Assembly (NCBI RefSeq): GCF_964355755.1
Contig: NC_092671.1
Location: 13,250,501 to 13,314,500 of the forward strand
Direction of reading: 5' to 3'
DNA: 64,000 bases
Source of the DNA: Antedon mediterranea
Taxonomy: Eukaryota > Echinodermata > Crinoidea > Comatulida > Antedonidae
Shown in pieces: positions 1-13,300 of this stretch. A program made the position numbers and the translations under genes. The notes under the pieces were generated by a model. The model was not told the DNA's origin. It did not search any database and was given only the letters and a program-made list of their open reading frames with translations. Position 1 is the stretch's first letter, and every line of letters begins with the position of its first letter.

Positions 1-1370
1 TATTTTTGAAGTGCCAAATGGAGTTGTTCCATATTTTAATGTTGTTTGACTATCTGTTGTCGCTCCTGTAGATGTAGAGGCGACAGAAGTTGATATGGTA
101 TCTGTTGTTGGATTTTCTGTAGCAATATCAATCGTAGTTAATATTTTTGAAGTGCCAACTGGAGTTGTTCCATATTTCAATGTTGTTTGACTATATGTTG
201 TCCCTTCTGTAGATGTAGAGGCGACAGAAGTTGATATTGTATCTGTCGTTGGATTTTCTGTTGCAATATCAATCGTAGTTAATATTTTTGAAGTGCTAAC
301 TGGAGTTGTTCCATATTTTAATGTTGTTTGACTATCTGTTGTCGCTCCTGTAGATGTTGAGGCGACAGAAGTTGATATGGTATCTGTTGTTGGATTTTCT
401 GTTGCAATATCAATCGTAGTTAATAATTTCGAAGTGCCAACTGGAGTTGTTCCATATTTCAATGTTGTTTGATTATCTGTTGTCCCTTCTGTAGATGTAG
501 AGGCGACAGAATTTGATATGGTATCTGTCGTTAGATTTTCTGTTGCAATATCAATCGTAGTTAATAATTTTGAAGTGCCAACTTCTATTGTTCGATATTT
601 TAATGTTTTTCGACTATCTGTTGTCGCTCCTGTAGATGTAGAAGCGACAGAAGTTGATATGGTATCTGTCGTTGGATTTTCCGTTGCAATATCAATCGTA
701 GTTAATAATTTCGAAGTGCCAACTTCAGTTGTTCCATATTTCAATGTTGTTTGACTATCTGTTGTCGCTCCTGTAGATGTAGAGGCGACAGAAGTTGATA
801 TGGTATCTGTTGTTGGATTTTCTGTAGCAATATCAATCGTAGTTAATATTTTCGAAGTGCCAACTTCAGTTGTTCCATATTTTAATGTTGTTTGACTATC
901 TGTTGTCCCTTCTGTAGATGTAGAGAGGACAGAAGTTGATATGGTATCTGTTGTTGGATTTTCTGTAGCAATATCAATCGTAGTTAATAATTTAGAAGTG
1001 CCAGCTTCAGATGTTCCGTATTTCAACGTAGTTCGACTATCTGTTGTCTCTTGTGTAGATGTAGAAGCGACAGCAGTTGATATGGTTTCTGTCGTTGGAT
1101 TTTCTGTTGTAATATCATGTGTAGTTAATATTTTCGAAGTACCAACTGGAGTTGTTCCATATTGCAACGTCGTTCGACTATCTGTTGTCGCTTCTGTAGA
1201 TGTACTAGCGGCAGCAGTTGATATGGTATCTGTCGTTGGATTTTCTGTTGCAACATCAATCGTAGTTGATATTGTTGAAGTGCCAACTGGAGTTGTTCCA
1301 TATTTTATTGTTGTTTGACTATATGTTGTCGCTCCTGTAGATGTAGAGGCGACAGAAGTTGATATGGTAT
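1..1370 (-). repeat. Tandem array of 141-bp (47-aa) units, left gene, runs off window
   Basis: The word TGATAT(G/T)G recurs at 91, 232 and 373 (141-bp steps) and continues at close to that spacing to about 1370. Minus-strand translation gives units with TENPTTDTISTSVAST, TGATTDSQTTLKYG and TTPVGTSKILTTI. Pro, Gly, Lys and Tyr occur here but not in the main array, so this is a chemically different block nearer the C-terminus. Between 1370 and 1640 the pattern is irregular and bridges to the 39-aa family. Confidence 0.85.
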
Positions 1371-4300
1371 TCGTAGTTGGGATTTCTGTTGTAATATCAG
1401 TCGTTGACAATGATCTTGTTGTGTCGTAATTAGTTACCACAGTAGCCGGATTTTCTTTTGTAGTTAATATATTGGAAGTGCCAACTGGAGTTGTTCCATA
1501 TATCAATGTTGTTTGACCAACTGTTGTGTCTCCTGTTGATGTAGCGGGGACAGAAGTTGCAACTTCAGAAGTTATGGTATCTGTCATAGGATTTTCTATA
1601 TCAATCGTTGACAGTGACTTTGTTGTTTCATAATTGTTTTCTGAAGTTATATCCTCCCTTGTAGTTATATTAACAATGGGAGATTCTTCTGTCGTTGATA
1701 ATTCTTCGCCCACAGTGGATTCACTTGTTGTTGGTTCAAGTAGAGTTGTAAACAGTTTGGAAGTCATATCTTCGCTTGAAGTTGCATCAATAGTTGTAGT
1801 TTCTTCTGAGGTAGATAGTTTGGTTGTTGTATCGTCAGAAGTCCTATCTTCACTTGGAGTTGTAGAAACAGATGTCAGGTCTTCTGTCGTTAATATCTCA
1901 ATGTTTGTTGTGAAATCAATTACAGTGGTAGGCAGTTTGGTTGTTGCATTCCCAGAAGTCATATGTTCACTTGTAGTTGTATCAACTATTGTTGGGTCTT
2001 CTGTCATTGATATCGTATTGTTTGTTGTGAAGTCAAACACAGTTGTATCAAGTTTGGTTGTTATGTCCCCAGAAGTCATATTTTTACTTGTAGTTGTATC
2101 AACTTTTGTTGGTTCTTTCGTCGTTAATATATCTTTGTCCGTTGTGAAATCAACCACAGTGGTAGCAAGTTTGCTTGTTGTATCCTTAGAAGTCATATCT
2201 TCACTTGTAGTTGTATCAACTGCTGTTTGTTCTTCTGTCGTTGGTATCTTATTGTTTGTTGTGAAATCAACGACATTGGTAGCCAGTTTGGCTGTTGTAT
2301 CCTCAGAAGTCATATCTTCACTTGTAGTTGTATCAACTGTTGTTGATATAGCATTCCCTGTTGTAAAATCAACCTTAGTGGTAGACAGTTTGGTTGTTGT
2401 ATCCTCGGAAGTCATATCTTTACTTTTAGTTGTATCAACAGTTGTAGTACCTTCAGTCGTTGATACCTCCTCATCTGTAGTTAAATCAACTACAGTGGTA
2501 TACAGTTTAGTCGTTATATCCTCAGAAGTCATATCTTCACTTGAAGTTGTATCAAGTGTTGTCCGGGCTTCTGTCGTTGATATTTTCTTGTCCGTTGTGG
2601 AGTCAAAAGGTGTGGTAAACGCTTTAGCTGTACCTTCGGGAGTCATAGCTTCACTTGAAGTTTTATCAACAGCTGTAGTTGCTTCAGTCGTTGATACCTT
2701 TTTATTTGTAGTTAAATCAACTACAATCGTAGAAAGTTTTGTTGTTGTAAAGTCAGAAGTCATAGCTTCACTTGGGGTTTTATCAACTGTTGTTGGTCCT
2801 TCTGTCGTTGATATCTCATTTTCTGTTTTAAAATCAACCTTAGTGGTAGATAGTTTGGTTGTTGTATCCTCAGAAGTCATAACTTCAACTGTTTTTGGTT
2901 CCTCTGTCGTTGATATTTTCTCATCTGTTGTAAAATCAACATCAGTGGTAGAGAGTTTGGTTATTGTATTCTTAGAGCTCCTAACTTCACTTGTAGTTGT
3001 ATCAACTGTTGTCGGTCCTTCTGTGGTTGATATTCCCTTGTCCGTTGTGGGGTCAAACAGAGGGGTAGACATTTCAGTTGTACCTTCGGAAGTCATAACT
3101 TCACTTGAAGTTGTATCAACAGTTGTAGTTCCTTCAGTCGTTGATAACGTCTCATCTGTACTTAAATCAATCACAGAAGTAGACAGTTGGGTTGTTGTAC
3201 CTTCAGCAGTTATAACTACAATTGGAGTTGAATCAACTGTTGTTGGTACTTCTGTCGTTGATATCCTATTTTTTGTTGTCATATCAACCACAGTGGTGAA
3301 CAGTTTGGTGGTTGTGTCCCCAGAAGTCATATCTTCACTCGTAGTTGCATTAACTGCTGTTGGTGCTTCGGTCGTTAATATCTTATTGCTTGTTGTGTAA
3401 TTAATCACAGTAGTGAACAGTTTGGTTGTTGTATCATCAGGAGTCACATCTTCACTTGTAGCTCTATCAACTGTTGTCGGTTCCTTTGTCGTTGATATAT
3501 AATTGTCTGTTGTGAAATCAACCACAGAGGTAGGCAGTTTGGTTGTTGTATTATCAGAAGTCATAACAACCTCTCCTGTTGTAGAATCTTTCATTGTTGT
3601 TACATCTATACCTGTTGTTGAGTCAAACAATGTGGTTATTTTTTGTGTTGTTATAACTTCATCAGTAGTAACGTTAACTGTTGTAGGACCTTCCTGTGTT
3701 TTTATACCCACACCTGTTGTTGAGTAAAACAATGTGGTTGATGTTTGTGTTGTTATAACTTCATCAGTAGAAACTTCAAATGTTGTAGGACCTTCCTGTG
3801 TTGTTATATCCAAACCTGTTGTTGAATCAAACAATGTTGTTGATGTTTGTGTTGTTATACCTTCATCAGTAGTAACATCAACTGTTGTAGGATCTACCTG
3901 TGTTGTTATAGCCACACCTGTGGTTGAATTAAACAATGTGGTTGAGGCTTGTGTTGTTATACCTTCACCAGTAGTAACTCCACCAAGTGTTCTAGAAACT
4001 TCCTGTGTTGTTATTGCCACACCTGTTGTTGAGTCAAACAATGTGGTTGATGTTTGGGTTGTTATACCTTCACCAGTAGTAACGCCACTAACTGTTGTAG
4101 AAACTTCCTGTGTTGTTATACCCACACCTATTGTTGAGTCAAACAATGTGGTTGAAGGTTGTGTTGTTATCCCTTCATCAGTAGTAACGTCAACTGTTGT
4201 AAGATCTTCCTGTGTTGTTATACCCACACCTGTTGTTGAGTCAAACAATGTGGTTGATGTTTGTGTTGTTATAACTTCATCAGTAGTAACGCCACCAACT

Positions 4301-7300
4301 GATGTAGCACCATCCTGTGTTGTTATATCCAAACGTGTGGTTGTGTCAAACAATGTGGTTGATGTTTGTGTTGTTATACCTTCACCAGTAGTAAGGCCAA
4401 CTGTTGTAGGATCTTCCTGTGTTGTTATACCAACACCTTTTGTTGAGTCAAACAATGTGGTTGAAGCTTCACCAGTAGTAACGTCAACTGTGGTAGAACT
4501 ATCATGTGTTGTTATAGCCACACCTGTGGTTGAATCAAACAATGTGGTTGATGTTTGTGTTGTTATACCTTCACCAGTAGTAAGGCCAACTGTTGTAGGA
4601 TCTTCCTGTGTTGTTATACCAACACCTTTTGTTGAGTCAAACAAGGTGGTTGAAGCTTCACCAGTAGTAACGTCAACTGTTGTAGGATCTTGCTGTGTTG
4701 TTGTTGCTACACCTGTTGTTGAATCAAACAAAGTTGTTGATGTTTGTGTTGTTATACCTTCATCATTAGTAAAGTCAACTGTTGTAGAAACTTTCTGTGT
4801 TGTTATACCCACACCTGTTGTTGAGTCAAACAATGTGGTTGAAGGTTGTGTTGTTATCACTTCATCAGTAGTAACGTCAACTGTTGTAGGATCTTCCTGT
4901 GTTGTTATACCCACACCTCTTGTTGAGTCAAATAAAGTTGTTGATGTTTGTCTTGTTATAACTTCATCAGTAGTAACGCCACCAACTGATGTAGCACCTT
5001 CCTGTGTTGTTATACCCACAGCTGCTGTTGAATCCAACAAAGTAGTTGATGTTTGTGTTGTTATACCTTCATTAGTAGTAAAGTCAACTGTTGTAGAATC
5101 TTGCTGTGTTGTTATATCCACACCTGTTGTTGAGTGAAACAATGTGGTTGATATTTGTGTTGTTATAACTTCATCAGTAGTAACGCCACCAACTGTTGTA
5201 GAATCTTGCTGTGTTGTTATATCCAAACCTGTTGTTGAGTCAAACAATGTGGTTGATGATTGTGTTGTTATACCTCCATCAGTAGTAACGCCACCAACTG
5301 TTGTAGAATCTTGCTGTGGTGTTATATCCAAACCTGTTGTTGAGTCAAACAATGTGGTTGATGTTTGTGTTGTTATACCTTCACCAGTAGTAACGCCAAC
5401 TGTTATAGAATCTTGCTGTGTTGTTATACCCACACCTGTTGTTGAGTCAAACAATGTGGTTGATGTTTGTGTTGTTATACCTTCATCAGTAGTAATGTCA
5501 ACTGTTGTAGGATCTTGCTGTGTTGTTATTGCCACACCTGTTGTTGAGTCAAACAATGTGGTTGATGTTTGGGTTGTTATACCTTCACCAGTAGTAAGGC
5601 CACCAACTGTTGAAGATACTTCCTGTGTTGTTATACCCACACCTGTTGTTGAGTCAAACAATGTGGCTGAAGGTTGTGTTGTTATCACTTCATCTGTAGT
5701 AACGTCAACTGTTGTAGGTTCTTCCTTTGTTGTTATACCCACACCTGTTGTTGAGTCAAACAATGCGGTTGAAGCTTGTGTTTTTATAACTTCACCAGTA
5801 GTAACGTCAACTGTTCTAGAACCTTCCTGTGTTTTTATAGCCACACCTGTGGTTGAATCAAACAAAGTAGTTGATGTTTGTCTTGTTATCCCTTCATCAG
5901 TAGATAAGTAAACTGTTGTAGAATCTTGCTCTGTTGTTTTATCCAAACCTGTTGTTGAGTCAAACAATGTGGTTGACGTTTGTGTTATTATACCTTCATC
6001 AGTAGATAAGTATACTGTTGTAGAATCTTGCTGTGATGTTATATCCACACCTGTTGTTGAGTCAAACAATGTCGTTGATGATTGTGTTGTTATACCTTCA
6101 TCAGTAGGACCTTCCTGTGTTGTTATAGCCACACCTGTGGTTGAGTCAAACAAAGTAGTTGAAGCTTGTGTTGTTATACCTTCATCAGTAGGTAAGTAGA
6201 CTGTTGTAGAACCTTCCTGTGTTGTTATAGCCACACCTGTGTTTGAATCAAACAATGTGGTTGATGTTTGTGTTGTTATACCTTCATCAGTAGTAACGTC
6301 AACTGTTGTAGGACCTTCCTCTGTTGTTATAACCACACCAGTTGTTGAATCAAATTTTGTGGTTGATGTTTGTGTTGTTATACCTTCATCAGTAGTAACA
6401 TCAACTGTTGTAGGATCTTCCTGTGTTGTTATAGCCACACCTGTTGTTGAGTCAAACAATGTGGTTGAAGCTTGTGTTTTTATAACTTCACCAGTAGTAA
6501 CGTCAACTGTTGTAGAACCTTCCTGTGTTGTTATAGCCACACCTGTGGTTGAGTCAAACAAAGTAGTTGATGTTTGTGTTGTTATACCTTCATCAGTAAT
6601 AATGTCTACTGTTGTAGGATCTTGCTGTGTTGTTATTGCCACTCCTGTTGTTGAGTCAAACAATGTGGTTGATGTTTGGGTTGTTATACCTTCACCAGTA
6701 GTAACGCCACCAACTGTTGTAGAAACTTCCTGTGTTGTTATACCAACACCTGTTGTTGAGTCAAACAATGTGGTTGATGTTTGTGTTGTTATACCTTCAT
6801 CAGTAGTAACGTCAACTGTTGTAGGACCTTCCTCTGTTGTTATAACCACACCTGTTGTTGAATCAGTAGATAAGTAAACTGTTGTAGAGCCTTGCTGTGT
6901 TGTTTTATCCAAACCTGTTGTTGAGTCGAACAATGTTGTTGATGTTTGTGTTGTTATACCTTCACCATTAGTTATTACTACTGTTGATGGGGCTTTCTGT
7001 GATGTTATATCCACACCTGTTGTTGAATCAAAGAATGTGGTTGATGTTTGTGTTGTTATACCTTCATCTGTAGTAATGTCAACTGTTGTAGGATCTTCCT
7101 GTGTTGTTATTGCCACACCTGTTGTTGAGTCAAACAATGTGGTTGATGTTTGTGTTGTTATACCTTCATCTGTAGTAATGTCTACTGTTGTAGGATCCTG
7201 CTGTGTTGTTATAGCCACACCTGTTGTTGAATAAAACAATGTGGTTGATGTTTGTGTAATTATACCTTCCTCTGTAATAATGTCTACTGTTGTATGATCT

Positions 7301-10300
7301 TCCTTTGTTGTTATTGCCACACCTGTTGTTGAGTCAAACAATGTGGTTGATGTTTGGGTTGTTATACCTTCACCAGGAGTAACGCCACCAACTGTTGGAG
7401 AAACTTCCTGTGTTGTTATACCCACACCTGTTGTTGAGTCAAACAATGTGGTTGAAGGTTGTGTTGTTATCCCTTCATCAGTAGTAAGGCCAACTGTTGT
7501 AAGATATTCCTGTGTTGTTATACCAACACCTGTTGTTGAGTCAAACAATGTGGTTGAAGCTTGTGTTTTTATAACTTCACCAGTAGTAACGTCAACTGTT
7601 GTAGAACCTTCCTGTGTAGTTATAGCCACACCTGTGGTTGAGTCAAACAAAGTAGTTGATGTTTGTGTTGTTATACCTTCATCAGTAGATAAGTAAACTG
7701 TTGTAGAATCTTGCTGTGTTGTTTTATCCAAACCTGTTGTTGAGTCAAACAAAGTGGTTGATGTTTGTGTTGTTATACCTTCATCAGTAGTAACATCAAC
7801 TATTGTAGGATCTTCCTGTGTTGTTATAGCCACACCTGTGGTTGAGTCAAACAATGTGGTTGATGTTTGTGTTGTTATACCTTCATCAGTAATTATTACT
7901 ACTGTTGTAGGGGTTTTCTGTGATGTTATATCAACACCTGTTGTTAAATCAAACAATGTGGTTGATGTTTGTGTTGCTATACCATCAGTAGTAACATCAA
8001 CTGTTGTAGGATCTTCCTGTGTTGTTATAGCCACACCTGTGGTTGATTCAAACAATGTGGTTGATGTTTGTGTTGTTATACCTTCACCATTAGTTATTAC
8101 TACTGTTGTAGGGGCTTTCTGTGATGTTATATCCACACCTGTTGTTGAGTCAAACAATGTGGTTGATGATTGTGTTGTTATACCTTCATCAGTAGGATCT
8201 TTCTGTGTTGTTATAGCCACACCTGTGGTTGAGTCAAACAATGTGGTTGAAGCTTGTGTTTTTATAACTTCACCAGTAGTAAAGTCAACTGTTAAGGAAC
8301 CTTCCTGTGTTTTTATAGCCACACCTGTGGTTGAATCAAACAAAGTAGTTGAAGATTGTGTTGTTATACCTTCATCAGTAGATAAGTAAACTGTTGTAGA
8401 ACCTTCCTGTGTTGTTATAGCCACACCCGTGGTTGAATCAAACAATGTGGATGACGTTTGTGTTGTTATACCTTCATCAGTAGATAAGTAAACTGTTGTA
8501 GAATCTTGCTGTGATGTTATATCCAAACCTGTTGTTGTGTTAAACAATGTGGTTGATGTTTGTGTTGTTATACCTTCATCAGTAGTAACGTCAACTGTTG
8601 TAGGATCTTGCTGTGTTGTTATATCCAAACCTGTTGTTGAGTCAAACAATGTGGTTGATGTTTGGGTTGTTATACCTTCACCAGTAGTAACGCCACCAAC
8701 TGTTGTAGAAACTTCCTTTGTTGTTATACCCACACCTGTTGTTGAGTCAAACAATGTGGTTGAAGGTTGTGTTGTTATCCCTTCATCAGTAGTAAGGCCA
8801 ACTGTTGTAAGATATTCCTGTGTTGTTATACCAACACCTGTTGTTGAGTCAAACAATGTGGTTGAAGCTTGTGTTTTTATAACTTCACCAGTAGTAACGT
8901 CAACTGTTGTAGAACCTTCCTGTGTTGTTATAGCCACACCTGTGTTTGAATCAAACAATGTGGTTGATGTTTGTGTTGTTATACCTTCATCAGTAGATAA
9001 GTAAACTGTTGTAGAATCTTGCTGTGTTGTTTTATCCAAACCTGTTGTTGAGTCAAACAAAGTGGTTGATGTTTGTGTTGTTATACCTTCATCAGTATTA
9101 ACGTCAACTGTTGTAGGACCTTCCTCTGTTGTTATAACCACACCTGTTGTTGAATCAAATTTTGTGGTTGATGTTTGTGTTGTTATACCTTCATCAGTAG
9201 TAACATCAACTGTTGTAGGATCTTCCTGTGTTGTTATAGCCACACCTGTTGTTGTGTCAAACAATGTGGTTGAAGCTTGTGTCTTTATAACTTCACCAGT
9301 AGTAACGTCAACTGTTGTAGAACCTTCCTGTGTTGTTATAGCCACACCTGTGGTTGAATCAAACAAAGTATTTGATGTTTGTGTTGTTATACCGTCATCA
9401 GTAGATAAGTAAACTGTTGTAGAGCCTTGCTGTGTTGTTTTATCCAAACCTGTTGTTGAGTCAAACAATGTTGTTGATGTTTGTGTTGTTATACCTTCAC
9501 CATTAGTTATTACTACTGTTGTAGGGGCTTTCTGTGATGTTATATCCACACCTGTTGTTGAATCAAAGAATGTGGTTGATGTTTGTGTTGTTATACCTTC
9601 ATCAGTAGTAACATCAACTATTGTAGGATCTTCCTGTGTTATAGCCACACCTGTGGTTGAATCAAACAATGTGGTTGATGTTTGTGTTGTTATACCTTCA
9701 TCTGTAGTAATGTCAACTGTTGTAGGATCTTGCTGTGTTGTTATTGCCACACCTGTTGTTGAGTCAAACAATGTGGTTGATGTTTGGGTTGTTATACCTT
9801 CACCAGTAGTAACGCCACCAACTGTTGGAGAAACTTCCTGTGTTGTTATACCCACACCTGTTGTTGAGTCAAACAATGTGGTTGAAGGTTGTGTTGTTAT
9901 CCCTTCATCAGTAGTAAGGCCAACTGTTGTAGGATCTTCCTGTGTTGTTATACCAACACCTGTTGTTGAGTCAAACAATGTGGTTGATGTTTGTGTTTTT
10001 ATAACTTCACCAGTAGTAACGTCAACTGTTGTAGAACCTTCCTGTGTTGTTATAGCCACACCTGTGGTTGAATCAAACAAAGTAGTTGATGTTTGTGTTG
10101 TTATACCTTCATCAGTAGATAAGTAAACTGTTGTAGAATCTTGCTGTGTTGTTTTATCCAAACCTGTTGTTGAGTCAAACAATGTGGTTGATGTTTGTGT
10201 TGTTATACCTTCATCATTAGTTATTACTACTGTTGGAGGGGCTTTATGTGATGTTATATCCGCACCTGTTGTTGAATCAAAGAATGTGGTTGATGTTTGT

Positions 10301-13300
10301 GTTGTTATACCTTCACCAGTAGTAACGTCAACTGTTGTAGAATCTTGCTGTGTTGTTATATCCACACCTTTTGTTGAGTCAAACAAAGTGGTTGAAGCTT
10401 GTGTTGTTATACCTTCATCAGTAGTAACGTCAACTGTTGTAGAATCTTGCTGTGTTGTTATATCCAAACCTGTTGTTGAATAAAACAATGTGGTTGATGT
10501 TTGTGTTGCTATACCTTCATCAGTAGTAACATCAACTGTTGTAGGATCTTCCTGTGTTGTTATAGCCACACCTGTGGTTGAATCAAACAATGTGGTTGAT
10601 GTTTGTGTTGTTATACCTTCGTCAGTAATTATTACTACTGTTGTAGGGGTTTTCTGTGATGTTATATCCACACCTGTTGTTGAATTAAACAATGTGGTTG
10701 ATGTTTGTGTTGCTATACCTTCATCAGTAGTAACATCAACTGTTGTAGGATCTTCTTGTGTTGTTATAGCCACACCTGTGGTCGAATCAAACAATGTGGT
10801 TGATGTTTGTGTTGTTTTACCTTCATCAGTAGTAACGTCAACTGTTGTAGGATCTTGCTGTGTTATTATTGCCACACCTGTTGTTGAGTCAAACAATGTG
10901 GTTGATGTTTGGGTTGTTATACCTTCAAGAGTAGTAACGCCACCAACTGTTGTAGAAACTTCCTTTGTCGTTATACCCACACCTGTTGTTGAGTCAAACA
11001 ATGTGGTTGAAGCTTGTGTTTTTATAACTTCATCAGTAGTAACATCAACTGTTGTAGAATCTTCCTGTGTTGTTATAGCCACACCTGTGGTTGAATCAAA
11101 CAATGTGGTTGATGTTTGTGTTGTTAGACCTTCATCACTAGTAATGTCAACTGTTGTATGATCTTGCTGTGTTGTTATTGCCTCACCTGTTGTTGAGTCA
11201 AACAATGTGGTTGATGTTTGTGTAGCTATACCTTCATCAGTAGTAACATCAACTGTTGTAGGATCTTCCTGTGTTGTTATTGCCACACCTGTTGTTGAGT
11301 CAAACAATGTGGTTGAAGGTTGTGTTGTTATCCCTTCATCAGTAGTAAGGCCAACTGTTGTAGGATCTTCCTGTGTTGTTATACCAACACCTGTTGTTGA
11401 GTCAAACAATGTGGTTGATGTTTGTGTTTTTATAACTTCACCAGTAGTAACGTCAACTGTTGTAGGATCTTCCTGTGTTGTTATAGCCACACCTGTGTTT
11501 GAATCAAACAATGTGGTTGATGTTTGTGTTGTTATACCTTCATCAGTAGATAAGTAAACTGTTATAGAATCTTGCTGTGTTGTTTTATCCAAACCTGTTG
11601 TTGAGTCAAACAATGTGGTTGATGTTTGTGTTGCTATACTTTCATCAGTAGTAACATCAACTGTTGTATGATCTTCTTGTGTTGTTATAGCCACACCTGT
11701 GGTTGAATCAAACAATGTGGTTGATGTTTGTGTTGTTTTACCTTCATCAGTAGTAACGTCAACTGTTGTAGGATCTTGCTGTGTTGTTTTAGCCACACCT
11801 GTGGTTGAATCAAACAATGTGGTTGATGTTTGTGTTGTTATACCTTCATCAGTAATTATTACTACTGTTGTAGGGGTTTTCTGTGATGTTATATCCACAC
11901 CTGTTGTTGAATTAAACAATGTGGTTGATGTTTGTGTTGCTATACCTTCATCAGTAGTAACATCAACTGTTGTAGGATCTTCTTGTGTTGTTATAGCCAC
12001 ACCTGTGGTTGAATCAAACAATGTGGTTGATGTTTGTGTTGTTTTACCTTCATCAGTAGTAACGTCAACTGTTGTAGGATCTTGCTGTGTTATTATTGCC
12101 ACACCTGTTGTTGAGTCAAACAATGTGGTTGATGTTTGGGTTGTTATACCTTCACCAGTAGTAACGCCACCAACTGTTGTAGAAACTTCCTTTGTTGTTA
12201 TACCCACACCTGTTGTTGAGTCAAACAATGTGGTTGAAGGTTGTGTTGTTATCCCTTCATCAGTAGTAACGTCAACTGTTGTAGGATCTTCCTGTGTTGT
12301 TATACCAACACCTGTTGTTGAGTCAAACAATGTGGTTGAAGCTTGTGTTTTTATAACTTCATCAGTAGTAACATCAACTGTTGTAGAATCTTCCTGTGTT
12401 GTTATAGCCACACCTGTGGTTGAATCAAACAATGTGGTTGATGTTTGTGTTGTTAGACCTTCATCACTAGTAATGTCAACTGTTGTAGGATCTTGCTGTG
12501 TTGTTATTGCCACACCTGTTGTTGAGTCAAACAATGTGGTTGATGTTTGTGTTGTTATACCTTCATCAGTAGATAAGTAAACTGTTGTAGAATCTTGCTG
12601 TGTTGTTTTATCCAAACCTGTTGTTGAGTCAAACAATGTGGTTGATGTTTGTGTTGCTATACCTTCATCAGTAGTAACATCAACTGTTGTATGATCTTCT
12701 TGTGTTGTTATAGCCACACCTGTGGTTGAATCAAACAATGTGGTTGATGTTTGTGTTGTTTTACCTTCATCAGTAGTAACGTCAACTGTTGTAGGATCTT
12801 GCTGTGTTATTATTGCCACACCTGTTATTGAGTCAAACAATGTGGTTGATGTTTGGGTTGTTATACCTTCACCAGTAGTAACGCCACCAACTGTTGGAGA
12901 AACTTCCTGTGTTGTTACACCCACACCTGTTGTTGAGTCAAACAATGTGGTTGAAGGTTGTGTTGTTATCCCTTCATCAGTAGTAAGGCCAACTTTTGTA
13001 GGATCTTCCTGTGTTGTTATACCAACACCTGTTGTTGAGTCAAACAATGTGGTTGAAGCTTGTGTTTTTATAACTTCACCAGTAGTAACGTCAACTGTTG
13101 TAGAACCTTCCTGTGTTTTTATAGCCACACCTGTGGTTGAGTCAAACAATGTGGTTGATGTTTGTGTTGTTATACCTTCATCAGTAATTATTACTACTGT
13201 TGTAGGGGTTTTCTGTGATGTTATATCCACACCTGTTGTTGAATCAAACAATGTGGTTGATGTTTGTGTTGCTATACCTTCATCAGTAGTAACATCAACT

